From assembly GCA_965651595.1 (NCBI GenBank), contig CBFGTA010000055.1, positions 1 through 14,490 on the forward strand: a stretch of DNA of 14,490 nt, written 5' to 3'. Every line of letters starts with the position of its first letter. Position 1 is the stretch's first letter. The translations under genes were made by a program, and so were the position numbers. Source of the stretch: CBFGTA01 sp965651595. Lineage in GTDB: Bacteria; Actinomycetota; Actinomycetes; S36-B12; UBA10799. Of this stretch, positions 7,323 through 14,412 are shown piece by piece. Under the pieces are notes generated by a model, which was not told the origin of the DNA, did no database searches, and saw nothing but the letters and a program-made list of their open reading frames with translations.

Positions 7323-8600
7323 TTAGGCGGACTTTTCTTGAGGTGCTGGGGGTTCGTCTTCGCGCGGCACCAGAGTCGGATTGACGCTACCCACAACAAC
7401 TTCTCCGGTAATGACGACCCGCGCAACGTCATCGCGACTCGGTACGTCGTACATCGAGTTGAGGAGCACCTCTTCGAGTATCGCTCGTAGGCCGCGCGCC
7501 CCAGTACCCCGCTTGAGGGCCTGATCTGCGATAGCGGCGAGCGCGTCTTCGGTGAACTCAAGTTCGACTCCATCGAGCTCGAACAACCGCTGGTACTGCT
7601 TGATGAGAGCATTCCGCGGCTCGGTCAGCACTCGCACGAGCGCTTCCCGATCGAGTGCAGTCACACTCGTGAAAACGGGTAGGCGGCCGATGAACTCCGG
7701 AATCAGACCGAACTTCAGGAGGTCCTCGGGCATGACATGACCGAATATATCGTCCGGGTTGGTGTCCCCGAGGGTATCGACCTCGGCGGTGAAGCCGAGC
7801 GACTTCTTCCCGATTCGATTTTCAATGATCTTATCGAGGCCGGAAAATGCGCCCCCAACGATGAACAGGACATTGGTTGTATCGATCTGAATGAACTCCT
7901 GGTGGGGGTGCTTGCGACCGCCCTGGGGAGGAACGGACGCCACCGTTCCTTCGAGAATCTTCAACAACGCCTGCTGCACACCTTCGCCGGAAACATCGCG
8001 GGTAATCGAAGGGTTCTCACTCTTGCGGGCCACTTTGTCGATCTCGTCGATGTAGATGATGCCCGTCTCGGCCTTCTTGACATCGAAGTCTGCCGCCTGG
8101 ATGAGTTTGAGCAGAATGTTCTCGACGTCTTCACCGACGTAGCCAGCTTCGGTGAGGGCGGTTGCGTCGGCGATCGCGATCGGAACGTTGATCATTCGGG
8201 CCAGCGTTTGAGCGAGCAGCGTCTTACCTGATCCAGTCGGGCCAAGCAGCAGAATATTGGACTTGGACAGCTCGATCGATTCGTCACGAGCCTGACCTTT
8301 GGTGCCAGCCTGAATCCGCTTGTAGTGGTTGTAGACCGCAACACTCATCGACTTCTTGGCGCGATCCTGGCCGATGACGTAGTTGCTCAGGTACTCGTAG
8401 ATTTCGCGCGGCTTCGGCAGCTCGTCGAGCTTGAATTCTGAGGACTCGTTGAGTTCTTCTTCGATGATCTCATTGCACAGCTCGATACATTCATCGCAGA
8501 TGTAGACACCAGGCCCGGCAATCAGCTTCTTGACCTGCTTCTGGCTCTTCCCACAGAAAGAGCACTTGAGCAGATCACCTCCATCGCCGATTCGCGCCAT
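7323..8600 (-). CDS. clpX: ATP-dependent Clp protease ATP-binding subunit ClpX
   Basis: ClpX is a hexameric AAA+ unfoldase that recognises substrates, unfolds them and threads them into ClpP. It has 425 residues, the normal length. The N-terminal zinc-binding domain has CSFC and CDEC pairs (Cys 13, 16, 35 and 38). The AAA+ core has Walker A GPTGSGKT (120-127), pore-1 loop GYVG (153-156), Walker B IIYIDE (181-186), the RKH loop (229-231), and an LGF tripeptide (268-270) at the ClpP-docking loop where E. coli has IGF. The arginine and sensor regions (RLPVFTSVTALD, RGTGARGLRAI) are intact. The start is ATG 8600 with GAGAGG 8 nt upstream. It follows clpP2 by 203 bp, enough for its own promoter. 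Confidence 0.98.
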   Translation of the reverse strand: MARIGDGGDLLKCSFCGKSQKQVKKLIAGPGVYICDECIELCNEIIEEELNESSEFKLDELPKPREIYEYLSNYVIGQDRAKKSMSVAVYNHYKRIQAGTKGQARDESIELSKSNILLLGPTGSGKTLLAQTLARMINVPIAIADATALTEAGYVGEDVENILLKLIQAADFDVKKAETGIIYIDEIDKVARKSENPSITRDVSGEGVQQALLKILEGTVASVPPQGGRKHPHQEFIQIDTTNVLFIVGGAFSGLDKIIENRIGKKSLGFTAEVDTLGDTNPDDIFGHVMPEDLLKFGLIPEFIGRLPVFTSVTALDREALVRVLTEPRNALIKQYQRLFELDGVELEFTEDALAAIADQALKRGTGARGLRAILEEVLLNSMYDVPSRDDVARVVITGEVVVGSVNPTLVPREDEPPAPQEKSA

Positions 8601-8680
8601 GTCTGCTGCCTCTCTGTCCCACTGCGATCCACCTCAGCTGTCGGCCGTGTGCCGCAGACTCTGGTGAGCGCTTGCCTTCC

Positions 8681-8686
8681 AAATTA
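8681..8686 (-). promoter_or_regulatory. Candidate -10 element for clpX
   Basis: TAATTT on the minus strand is the only AT-rich TAnnnT hexamer in the 203-bp clpP2-clpX spacer, about 80 nt before the clpX start. No convincing -35 was found upstream. It would allow clpX to be transcribed apart from clpP1P2, but this is inferred from base composition and position. Confidence 0.3.
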
Positions 8687-8719
8687 CCTTGCGTCGCCCA
8701 TACTGCGGGCACGAACCGC

Positions 8720-8747
8720 CGATGTGGCGTAACCGCACCCACATTCG
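8720..8747 (-). terminator. Hairpin after clpP2, possible terminator
   Basis: CGATGTGG (8720-8727) pairs with CCACATTCG (8739-8747) as an 8-bp stem with one bulged base and an 11-nt loop. It lies about 57 nt beyond the clpP2 stop and upstream of the candidate clpX promoter, with no T-tract. A U-less terminator for clpP1P2 is possible. Confidence 0.3.
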
Positions 8748-8803
8748 CCCCGTCAATCGCACAAACGTGATCGCTGGGAATGCCGCGTGCGACATCGACC
8801 CGA

Positions 8804-9469
8804 TCAGTCGTTGGCCGGCTTCTTCGTCTTTCGCGACTCGATGACTTGGTCGATGATCCCGTACTCGAGCGCCATGTCGGCAGTCAAGATCTTGTCGCGT
8901 TCGATATCGGTTTGAACCTGCTCGATCGACCGGCCGGTGTGGTGGGAGATGATGCCCTCCATCTCGGCGCGCATCCGAAGGATCTCGTTGGCCTGAATCT
9001 CGATATCTGACCCTTGCCCTCCACCTTCAGAGTAGGGCTGGTGGATCAGGATCCGCGAGTGCGGCAGGGCGTAGCGCTTGCCCGGCGCGCCAGCGGCAAG
9101 CAGCACTGCCGCGGCCGATGCCGCTTGCCCGAGGCACACTGTCTGCACTAGGGGTTTGATGAACTGCATGGTGTCGTAGATAGCGGTCATAGCAGTGTAG
9201 GAGCCACCGGGGGAATTGATGTAGATGGAAATGTCACGATCGGGATCCATCGACTCCAGGCATAGCAACTGGGCCATCACATCGTCAGCGGAGGCGTCAT
9301 CAATTTGAACGCCGAGGAAGATGATGCGTTCTTCGAACAGCTTCGTGTAGGGGTTGTGGACCCGTTCTCCGTAGCTGGTTTTCTCGCGGAATTCCGGCAG
9401 CACGTAGCGCGATTGGGGGGCACTCGAGGTTTGGGCGATGCCGTGCAGTTCAGATAGTTGACTGTTCAC
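8804..9469 (-). CDS. clpP2: ATP-dependent Clp protease proteolytic subunit ClpP2
   Basis: This serine peptidase subunit, with ClpP1, forms the tetradecameric degradation chamber used by ClpX or ClpC. It has 221 residues. The catalytic triad is present: Ser 118 in GQAASAAAVLLAAG, His 143 in HSRILIHQP and Asp 192 in IERDKILTADMALEYG. The family block DRDISIYINSPGGS is intact. The start is GTG 9469: its GTGA overlaps the clpP1 stop TGA by 4 nt, which indicates translational coupling, and an AGGGTGG lies upstream inside clpP1. A longer open frame up to 9562 overlaps clpP1 and is not real. About 45 residues precede the core, consistent with a processed propeptide as known for ClpP2 of mycobacteria. 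The C-terminus is Lys-rich. Confidence 0.96.
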   Translation of the reverse strand: MNSQLSELHGIAQTSSAPQSRYVLPEFREKTSYGERVHNPYTKLFEERIIFLGVQIDDASADDVMAQLLCLESMDPDRDISIYINSPGGSYTAMTAIYDTMQFIKPLVQTVCLGQAASAAAVLLAAGAPGKRYALPHSRILIHQPYSEGGGQGSDIEIQANEILRMRAEMEGIISHHTGRSIEQVQTDIERDKILTADMALEYGIIDQVIESRKTKKPAND

Positions 9470-10092
9470 TTGGCAGTCCCACCCTTTCCGGAAACGTCGC
9501 TCGCACTGCGAACGACGTGATCGATGAACCCGTACTCCTTGGCCTCTTCGGCAGTGAACCAACGATCTCGGTCAGAATCCCGTTCGACCTGCTCGAGAGT
9601 TTGACCGGTTTGCTCGGCGATCAGTTCTGCGAGCTGCTTCTTGATGAGCAGCATCTGCTCTGCCTGGATCTTGATGTCCGAAGCGGTTCCCCCGAGGCCA
9701 CCGGATGGCTGGTGCATCATGATGCGCGCGTGAGGCAGTGCGTAACGCTTGCCCTGCGCGCCGGCACTGAGCAGGAACTGCCCCATAGAGGCCGCCAATC
9801 CCATGGCCACGGTTGCCACATCGTTGGTGACGTACTGCATGGTGTCGTAGATGGCCATGCCAGCCGTGACGGAACCACCAGGCGAGTTGATGTAGAGGAA
9901 GATGTCGCGATCGGGATCTTCGGCAGCGAGCAGCAAGATCTGAGCACAAATCAAGTTGGCATTACTGTCTTCAACCTGGGAGCCGAGGAAGACGATTCGC
10001 TCCCGCAGCAGCCGCTGGTACACCGAGTCGTCGTAGCCGGCCGCGAGCGATGCCGCCGCACCACGCACCTCGGAAGAATCCCGTGTCGTCAC
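9466..10092 (-). CDS. clpP1: ATP-dependent Clp protease proteolytic subunit ClpP1
   Basis: ClpP1 is the partner subunit of ClpP2 in the mixed Clp protease core. It has 208 residues from the chosen GTG 10092. The triad is present: Ser 102 in GLAASMGQFLLSAG, His 127 in HARIMMHQPSGG and Asp 176 in DRDRWFTAEEAKEYG. The block AEDPDRDIFLYINSPGGS is also present. GTG 10092 has AAAGG 8 nt upstream and gives an N-terminus of normal length. An alternative GTG at 10119 adds nine residues and has GGTAGG 9 nt upstream, so it cannot be excluded. The gene is followed by clpP2 with a 4-nt overlap, and preceded by a spacer holding a ClgR-type operator, so the pair is probably a stress-regulated operon separate from tig. 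Confidence 0.96.
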   Translation of the reverse strand: MTTRDSSEVRGAAASLAAGYDDSVYQRLLRERIVFLGSQVEDSNANLICAQILLLAAEDPDRDIFLYINSPGGSVTAGMAIYDTMQYVTNDVATVAMGLAASMGQFLLSAGAQGKRYALPHARIMMHQPSGGLGGTASDIKIQAEQMLLIKKQLAELIAEQTGQTLEQVERDSDRDRWFTAEEAKEYGFIDHVVRSASDVSGKGGTAK

Positions 10093-10168
10093 GTCATATA
10101 CCTTTCGTTGGCGGGTCACTGATGCTGGCCTACCGACGATCCGGCGGGCGTCGCTTGAATCGATATCG

Positions 10169-10174
10169 ACAATA
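10169..10174 (-). promoter_or_regulatory. Candidate -10 element for the clpP1-clpP2 operon
   Basis: TATTGT (TAnnnT) on the minus strand lies about 77 nt upstream of the clpP1 start and about 50 bp downstream of the centre of the ClgR box. The box would then be centred near -58, a position suited to an activator. It adjoins the palindrome TCGATATCGA (10160-10169). No strong -35 is seen, as is common at activator-dependent promoters. Confidence 0.35.
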
Positions 10175-10212
10175 ACCCCTCGCGGAACAACAGCTACCCG
10201 CCAATTGGGGCT

Positions 10213-10230
10213 TGTTCGCCAACGGCGGAC
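10213..10230. promoter_or_regulatory. ClgR operator upstream of clpP1-clpP2
   Basis: TGTTCGCCAACGGCGGAC contains GTTCGC-N5-GCG exactly as described for Streptomyces ClgR. It also matches the corynebacterial consensus WNNWCGCYNANRGCGWWS at all but one position. ClgR is the actinobacterial activator of clp genes and is itself degraded by the Clp protease, giving feedback. The site sits in the 121-bp spacer before clpP1. The clgR gene is not in this window. Confidence 0.75.
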
Positions 10231-10240
10231 GGAAGAGATT

Positions 10241-11692
10241 CTATTCCTTCGCCTCGGTGGCGTCGTCGACCTTGGGAGTTTCCTCGTTGCCTTCGCCTGC
10301 TGTCGGCGTGCTCGCCACCGTGCTCAGCGCCTCGGCCGCTTCTGCCATGGCTTCTTCGTCGCCAGCTTCAGCCGCGGCCTGAGCGTCCGCGATGGCCTGT
10401 TGGATCATTTCCATCTGCTTTTGCTGTTCAGACTTTTCGTCCAACTCCGACAGATTCACGGTTTCACCCGCTGAGTCAGTGATGACCGCCTTTTGGAGGA
10501 CATACGCCAAAGACTTGCCGCGACGCACGTCGGCCACCGCCATCTGAACCTGGCCTGCTTGCACAAGGGCGTCGGCAAATTGATCGGGACTCATCCCGTA
10601 CCGGCCAGCCTGGCTGACCAGCCACTGGCTGAGTTCGGCTTGGCTGACCTGGAAGTCCTGTTCTTCCGCAATCCGATCAAGCAAGAACTGGGTCCGGATC
10701 GCCTTTTCTGTGTTGGCCTGAACCTCCCCGCGATGTTCGTCATCGCCGTGGTCGTCATCGAAGTGCTCGTCGAGTTGCGAGGCCAACAACGCCTCGGGCA
10801 CTGCGATGTCGACAGCGGCTAGCAGGGTATCGAGGAGGGCCTCGCGGGCTGCCATGCCTTGCTCGACCAGCTTGTTGCGCCGAACTTGCTCACGCAGACT
10901 CTCACGGAGTTCTTCCACGGTGTCGAATTCGCTCGCTAGTTGGGCGAACTCGTCGTCAGCGTCGGGCAGCGAACGCTCCCGCACACCCTTGACGTCGACG
11001 GTGATGAGGAGCTCGCGGCCCGCGTGCGTGCCTTCGTCAGGGGTGAAGGCAAACGAAGTCGTCTCGCCTTCCTGTAGGCCACGCAGGGCCTCATCCGCGC
11101 CGGAGATCATGCCCGCCGAACCCACCTCGTAAGACAGTGCAGTGGCGCTGAACTCTTCGACGTGTTCGCCATTGAGGGTGCCCTCCACGTCGATGAGCAC
11201 GAGGTCTTCGTCGGCGGCGGGACGCTCCACCGGCACGGCAGTTGCGAACCGCTTGCGCAAGGAGGTCAGCTCTTCTTCGATGTCTGCATCCGTGATTTTG
11301 GCGACGTCGACGGTTACTTCGAGTCCCTCGTAGGCGGGCAGTTCGAAGGCTGGACGGATCTCCACATCGGCAGTGAAGACGAGCTTTTCACCATCGGCTA
11401 ACTCGGTGACCTCAACCTCGGGCCGGGAGACAGTGACGATTTCTTCAGCCGCCACCGCCTCCTCGTACGCTTTCGGGAGTGCCTCGTTGACGACCTCTTC
11501 CAACACAGCACCTCGGCCGATCTTCGAGTCGATGACGCGCTGGGGCACTTTGCCCTTGCGGAAGCCGGGAATCGACACCTGGGAAGAGATGCGCTTGTAC
11601 GCGGCGTTGATGCTGTCGGTGAGTTCCTCGAAGGGAACCTCGACGGTCAGCTTGACGCGGGTCTCGGACACATTGTCGACAGTTGTCTTCAC
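10241..11692 (-). CDS. tig: Trigger factor, ribosome-associated chaperone and peptidyl-prolyl isomerase
   Basis: Trigger factor binds the ribosome exit tunnel and shields nascent chains. It has 483 residues. The N-terminal ribosome-binding domain has the signature GFRKGKVPQRVI (about residues 43-54). The FKBP-type PPIase domain follows at about 150-240 (DLVLIDVEGTLNGE, GADEALRGLQEGE, FTPDEG). The C-terminal helical chaperone domain includes AGRYGMSPDQFADALVQAGQ. The last 70 or so residues are a low-complexity tail rich in Ala, Glu and Gln, typical of actinobacterial forms and longer than in E. coli (432 aa). The start is GTG 11692 with AGGA 8 nt upstream. It lies 54 nt downstream of tRNA-Pro on the same strand and may be read from the tRNA promoter as well. 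clpP1 lies downstream beyond a regulatory spacer. Confidence 0.96.
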   Translation of the reverse strand: MKTTVDNVSETRVKLTVEVPFEELTDSINAAYKRISSQVSIPGFRKGKVPQRVIDSKIGRGAVLEEVVNEALPKAYEEAVAAEEIVTVSRPEVEVTELADGEKLVFTADVEIRPAFELPAYEGLEVTVDVAKITDADIEEELTSLRKRFATAVPVERPAADEDLVLIDVEGTLNGEHVEEFSATALSYEVGSAGMISGADEALRGLQEGETTSFAFTPDEGTHAGRELLITVDVKGVRERSLPDADDEFAQLASEFDTVEELRESLREQVRRNKLVEQGMAAREALLDTLLAAVDIAVPEALLASQLDEHFDDDHGDDEHRGEVQANTEKAIRTQFLLDRIAEEQDFQVSQAELSQWLVSQAGRYGMSPDQFADALVQAGQVQMAVADVRRGKSLAYVLQKAVITDSAGETVNLSELDEKSEQQKQMEMIQQAIADAQAAAEAGDEEAMAEAAEALSTVASTPTAGEGNEETPKVDDATEAKE

Positions 11693-11746
11693 TCGGTAGT
11701 TCCTGCTTCTGCTTGGTGGGTGGATAGGACGATGAGGTGCGAACGC

Positions 11747-11822
11747 TGGTCGGGGCGGGGAGACTCGAACTCCCGATCTCCTGCTCCCAAAGCAGGCGCG
11801 CTAGCCACTACGCTACGCCCCG
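11747..11822 (-). tRNA. tRNA-Pro (anticodon TGG), CCA encoded
   Basis: A complete 76-nt cloverleaf can be folded. The acceptor is CGGGGCG/CGCCCCG (7 bp), the D stem GCGT/GCGC, and the anticodon stem CCTGC/GCAGG with loop TTTGGGA (anticodon TGG). The variable loop is AGATC and the T arm is GGGAG-TTCGAGT-CTCCC. The discriminator is A, followed by a genomically encoded CCA. It reads toward tig. Confidence 0.97.
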
Positions 11823-11886
11823 GCGCACCGATTCCGGTCAGGCCCCTCTTAAGCGACCAGCCCGCATTGGTGCGACGAACTTTGCC

Positions 11887-11892
11887 AGTGTA
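11887..11892 (-). promoter_or_regulatory. Candidate -10 element for tRNA-Pro (and possibly tig)
   Basis: TACACT on the minus strand, preceded by CCTAGG, lies 64 nt before the tRNA-Pro 5' end. It is the same hexamer as at folC. The -35 region is not clear. No separate strong promoter was recognised in the 54 nt between the tRNA and tig, so tig may depend on this one. Confidence 0.4.
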
Positions 11893-11949
11893 CCTAGGAG
11901 CTTGCATCACTCGGCGGCTGCCATGCGTCCCACGGGCCCCGGCTTCGTG

Positions 11950-11955
11950 TAGGCT
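11950..11955 (+). promoter_or_regulatory. Candidate -10 element for tRNA-Gly
   Basis: TAGGCT (TAnnnT) lies 49 nt upstream of the tRNA-Gly 5' end. The expected start near 11962 would give a leader of about 43 nt that includes the palindrome at 11976-11989. No convincing -35 is seen. Confidence 0.3.
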
Positions 11956-11975
11956 GGGTGCTCGTTGCGGCGAGG

Positions 11976-11989
11976 ACCACAATTGTGGT
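11976..11989. repeat. 14-bp perfect palindrome upstream of tRNA-Gly
   Basis: ACCACAATTGTGGT is a perfect inverted repeat with an AT core in GC-rich surroundings, ending 15 nt before tRNA-Gly. It could be an operator for a dimeric regulator, or fold as a short hairpin in the pre-tRNA leader. I do not recognise a specific regulator for it. Confidence 0.5.
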
Positions 11990-12004
11990 GCTGCTGCAGC
12001 GTAC

Positions 12005-12075
12005 GCGGGTGTAGCTCAATGGTAGAGCCCCAGCCTTCCAAGCTGGTCATGCCGGTTCGATCCCGGTCACCCGCT
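12005..12075 (+). tRNA. tRNA-Gly (anticodon TCC), CCA not encoded
   Basis: A complete 71-nt cloverleaf is seen. The acceptor is GCGGGTG/CACCCGC, the D stem GCTC/GAGC, and the anticodon stem CCAGC/GCTGG with loop CTTCCAA (anticodon TCC). The T arm is GCCGG-TTCGATC-CCGGT and the discriminator is T. The next bases are CTG, so CCA must be added after transcription, unlike the neighbouring tRNA-Pro. Confidence 0.97.
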
Positions 12076-12095
12076 CTGAGCGAGGTGAGGTGGTC

Positions 12096-12671
12096 ATGAG
12101 TTCGCCCGTGACTACCGGCTCCGAGCGGGGAAGGGTGGGCGCGCTGAACCAGTTGTCCGTTCGAGACGCAACCGGTGCCGATGCGCAAGTCTGCCGCTCA
12201 ATTTACCGGCCCTACGTCGAGGCGCTGCCGGTCAGTTTCGAGACCCACTTACCGCCGGTCGAGCAGATGGCCGAGCGCATCGAAGCTGCCCACCAGCGCC
12301 ACGCCTGGATGATCATCGAGTGGGACGGGGATCCGATCGGGTACGCGCAGGCAAAGGCCTGGGACGACCGCTCCGCCTACCAGTGGTCGTGCGAGACGGG
12401 CATCTACCTGCGACAGGACCAGCTACACCAAGGTGCCGGAACCGTGCTGTACCGGCGACTACTTGAGCGCCTCACCGAACGGGGCTATCGGCTGGCCATC
12501 GCCCAGATCGTTCCACCCAATCCTGCCAGCGTGCGCCTGCACGAGCGGCTGGGCTTTGAAAATGTTGGGACTCTGCGATCTGTTGGTTGGAAACATGGCA
12601 AATGGCTCGACGTCATGACCATGCAGCGACCCCTCGGCTCACCCTCAGGCCCGCCCACGGCAATCTCTTAG
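12096..12671 (+). CDS. GNAT N-acetyltransferase, phosphinothricin acetyltransferase-like
   Basis: This is a 191-residue cytosolic acetyl-CoA-dependent acetyltransferase. After about 20 poorly conserved residues the GNAT fold begins at SVRDATGADAQVCRSIYRPYV. VSFETHLPPVEQMAERIE resembles the substrate region of phosphinothricin/methionine-sulfoximine acetyltransferases (PAT/Bar/MddA group). GIYLRQDQLHQGAGTVLYRRLL is the acetyl-CoA pyrophosphate loop (Q-x-G-A-G-T), and NPASVRLHERLGFENVGTLRSVGWKHGKWLDV is the family C-terminal block. The natural substrate cannot be told from sequence; such enzymes often acetylate methionine sulfoximine or sulfone, or related amino acids. ATG 12096 is chosen because GTGAGG lies 5 nt upstream. 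It starts only 20 nt after tRNA-Gly with no terminator between, so co-transcription is likely. Confidence 0.88.
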   Translation: MSSPVTTGSERGRVGALNQLSVRDATGADAQVCRSIYRPYVEALPVSFETHLPPVEQMAERIEAAHQRHAWMIIEWDGDPIGYAQAKAWDDRSAYQWSCETGIYLRQDQLHQGAGTVLYRRLLERLTERGYRLAIAQIVPPNPASVRLHERLGFENVGTLRSVGWKHGKWLDVMTMQRPLGSPSGPPTAIS

Positions 12672-12739
12672 TGAAGGAGCCCTGCATCTCAACCGGTTCC
12701 CCATCTCGACCGACGGTCTGTGCAGCATTGCCCTAAGCG

Positions 12740-13699
12740 CTAATGAGAACCCTGGGTGGCTTCTTCGCGGCTGGCCTTGTCGCGATACATCCGCTCGTCA
12801 GCTTCTCGCACAATCGTGTCGACTGAGCCAGCCCCTCGAGTCACCGAAAACCCTACCGACGCCGACACCCCAACTGACTCGAGTCGACCACGGATCCGCT
12901 CCACAACTGTCTGTATCATTTCGACCTCGTGGCCCGACAGCATGACCGCGAACTCGTCGCCTCCCACCCGCGCCAGGACATCGCGCGAGCGCACAGAACT
13001 GCTGAGGGCGGCGGCCGCCCGGCACAACAGTTCGTCGCCCGCTTCATGCCCCAGAGAATCATTGGTTTCCTTCAGGTCGTCGAGATCAATGTAGATGACT
13101 CCCACGACTTCCCCGAAGTCGTCGACGAGTTGCCGGGCCCGGCCCACGGCAGCTTCCCACCGGCGTCGGGAACCCAGGCCAGTCAGCGCATCGGTGTCGG
13201 CGAGTTCTTCGGCGTGGCTGGCCCGCCGCTGTTCTTCGAGCAGTTCTAACTCCAATGAGAGCACGCTCGACAACAAGCTGGCCAGGAGCTCAACCTCGTC
13301 GGCAATCGATTCGAAGTCGCCGCCTTGGATGTCCGGATCAATCGCGCACAGTGTCCCGAACAGCGCTCCCCCGACCCCCGTCAAAGGCACTCCCACGTAG
13401 CTGCCGATGTTGAAGACGCCGTTGATGGGCTGCCGAGCGTACGGCGCGAAACTCTGAGCGTCGGCAATCACGCGGGGACCGTGCCCGGCGACCATCAGAG
13501 AACAGTACGAATCACAAAATTGCAGGACGGTTCCGTGCTGCACCCCATATGACCGATCTTCTGACTGCAGCACAATCCAGTCGTCTCCGGTGACGCGCGT
13601 GACCATCCACAGCCCCATCGGATGGCGCTGTTGCAGGTAGCTGAGGACATCAGTGGAACGCTGCCGAAAATCCCCATGTACGGGTGGTTCGGTCGTCAC
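12740..13699 (-). CDS. GAF-GGDEF diguanylate cyclase
   Basis: The predicted enzyme makes cyclic di-GMP from two GTP. It has 319 residues. An N-terminal GAF sensor covers about 28-150 (FCDSYCSLMV, IGSYVGVPLTGVGGALFGTLCAIDP), then a linker helix at about 145-166. The GGDEF domain begins at DTDALTGLGSRRR (168 on), with metal-binding Asp in YIDLDDLKETND. The signature RVGGDEF is intact (GGDEF at 246-250), and the inhibitory I-site RSRD (237-240) sits exactly five residues before it, so the domain looks active and product-inhibited. No TM segment is present, so it should be cytosolic. GTG 13699 is chosen because GGAGG lies 6 nt upstream. The frame stays open to a GTG at 13813, which would add 38 residues but has no good ribosome binding site. 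The gene converges on the GNAT gene across 68 bp. The GAF ligand is unknown. Confidence 0.92.
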   Translation of the reverse strand: MTTEPPVHGDFRQRSTDVLSYLQQRHPMGLWMVTRVTGDDWIVLQSEDRSYGVQHGTVLQFCDSYCSLMVAGHGPRVIADAQSFAPYARQPINGVFNIGSYVGVPLTGVGGALFGTLCAIDPDIQGGDFESIADEVELLASLLSSVLSLELELLEEQRRASHAEELADTDALTGLGSRRRWEAAVGRARQLVDDFGEVVGVIYIDLDDLKETNDSLGHEAGDELLCRAAAALSSSVRSRDVLARVGGDEFAVMLSGHEVEMIQTVVERIRGRLESVGVSASVGFSVTRGAGSVDTIVREADERMYRDKASREEATQGSH

Positions 13700-13830
13700 C
13701 GTCCACCTCCGATCAACTGTGAGCGCAACCCGTCCATCATCCCATCCAGCATGTCTGAACGGAAGCACCACCGCAGGCAGCGCCGCCCGAACACCTCGGT
13801 ACCACGAGATCACACTCAGCGTTCGGATGA

Positions 13831-14352
13831 CTAGTCGACGTGTCGGTCGGCGCTAGATTCGGCGAGTGGGCGGGCCCACGACTCGGGTTGGGCCAATAGG
13901 AACACGATGGTGGTTTCGACAGGCTTAGATGGCTCTCCCACGCCAGTGGCCAGGGGCGGCGCCGGTCGAGTCCACGTCACCACCAGCAGCGGCTGACCCC
14001 GGCTCACGGACCGGCCGCGGATTTCGGCGGTCGACGAAACCGTGGCGGAACGTACCTCCGACCGAGGAATGATGACAGTGGCATCAGCCGATCCGCTCGC
14101 GAAGACCAACGCCTGTTCCGTCAGCGCGATGGCGCCGAGTCCCACGAGGTGTCCCTTCGCTTCATCTGTGCAGCCTTCACACACCGCAGCCCCAGACATC
14201 AAGGGCTTGCGGCCGTGCAGTTCGCGAGCCAGGGTGCGTGCACCGCTGTTGACTGTGCGGGCCAGCCGCGGTCGGACGATGAAGAACAACACCAGGACAG
14301 TTATCACCAGCAGGACAAGAAGGACACCCAAGATGGTCCACACAACTGACAT
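13831..14352 (-). CDS. Hypothetical single-pass membrane protein with CxxC motif
   Basis: I do not recognise this 173-residue protein. Residues about 3-27 are a strong hydrophobic segment (VVWTILGVLLVLLVITVLVLFF), followed by IVRPRLAR, a positive-inside stop. The rest, about 145 residues, should be cytoplasmic. It contains a CEGC pair at about 58-61 followed by TDEAKGHLVGLG, then a beta-rich part (ALTEQALVFASGSADATVIIPRSEVRSATV) resembling small bacterial PH-like or GRAM-like folds. That resemblance is a guess from pattern alone. ATG 14352 is chosen because the TM segment follows at once. The longer open frame to 14460 overlaps the divergent gene. There is no Shine-Dalgarno; a CACACT lies 6 nt before the ATG. 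The gene is 131 bp upstream of the diguanylate cyclase and divergent from the pepN-like gene. Confidence 0.7.
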   Translation of the reverse strand: MSVVWTILGVLLVLLVITVLVLFFIVRPRLARTVNSGARTLARELHGRKPLMSGAAVCEGCTDEAKGHLVGLGAIALTEQALVFASGSADATVIIPRSEVRSATVSSTAEIRGRSVSRGQPLLVVTWTRPAPPLATGVGEPSKPVETTIVFLLAQPESWARPLAESSADRHVD

Positions 14353-14358
14353 GTTCCC

Positions 14359-14364
14359 AGTGTG
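14359..14364 (-). promoter_or_regulatory. Weak -10-like element for the hypothetical membrane protein gene
   Basis: CACACT, one mismatch from the TACACT seen at folC and tRNA-Pro, is followed by 6 nt and then the ATG. It has the same spacing as folC, and the start has no ribosome binding site. A leaderless transcript is possible, but the first -10 base deviates from TAnnnT. Confidence 0.25.
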
Positions 14365-14412
14365 GCAGGTTGGCGCACTGCTGAAGATTGTTGGTGTCAA
14401 GATGGTGCGGTG

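Noticed and set aside
9470..9562. Upstream extension of ClpP2
   Set aside because: It lies inside the end of clpP1 in another frame; the GTGA overlap and the ribosome binding site support GTG 9469.
10160..10169. TCGATATCGA palindrome upstream of clpP1
   Set aside because: At only 10 bp it is short enough to occur by chance and overlaps the candidate -10; no regulator is recognised for it.
13700..13813. 38-residue extension of the GAF-GGDEF protein to GTG 13813
   Set aside because: Not excluded, but that GTG lacks a good ribosome binding site, whereas GTG 13699 has GGAGG at correct spacing.
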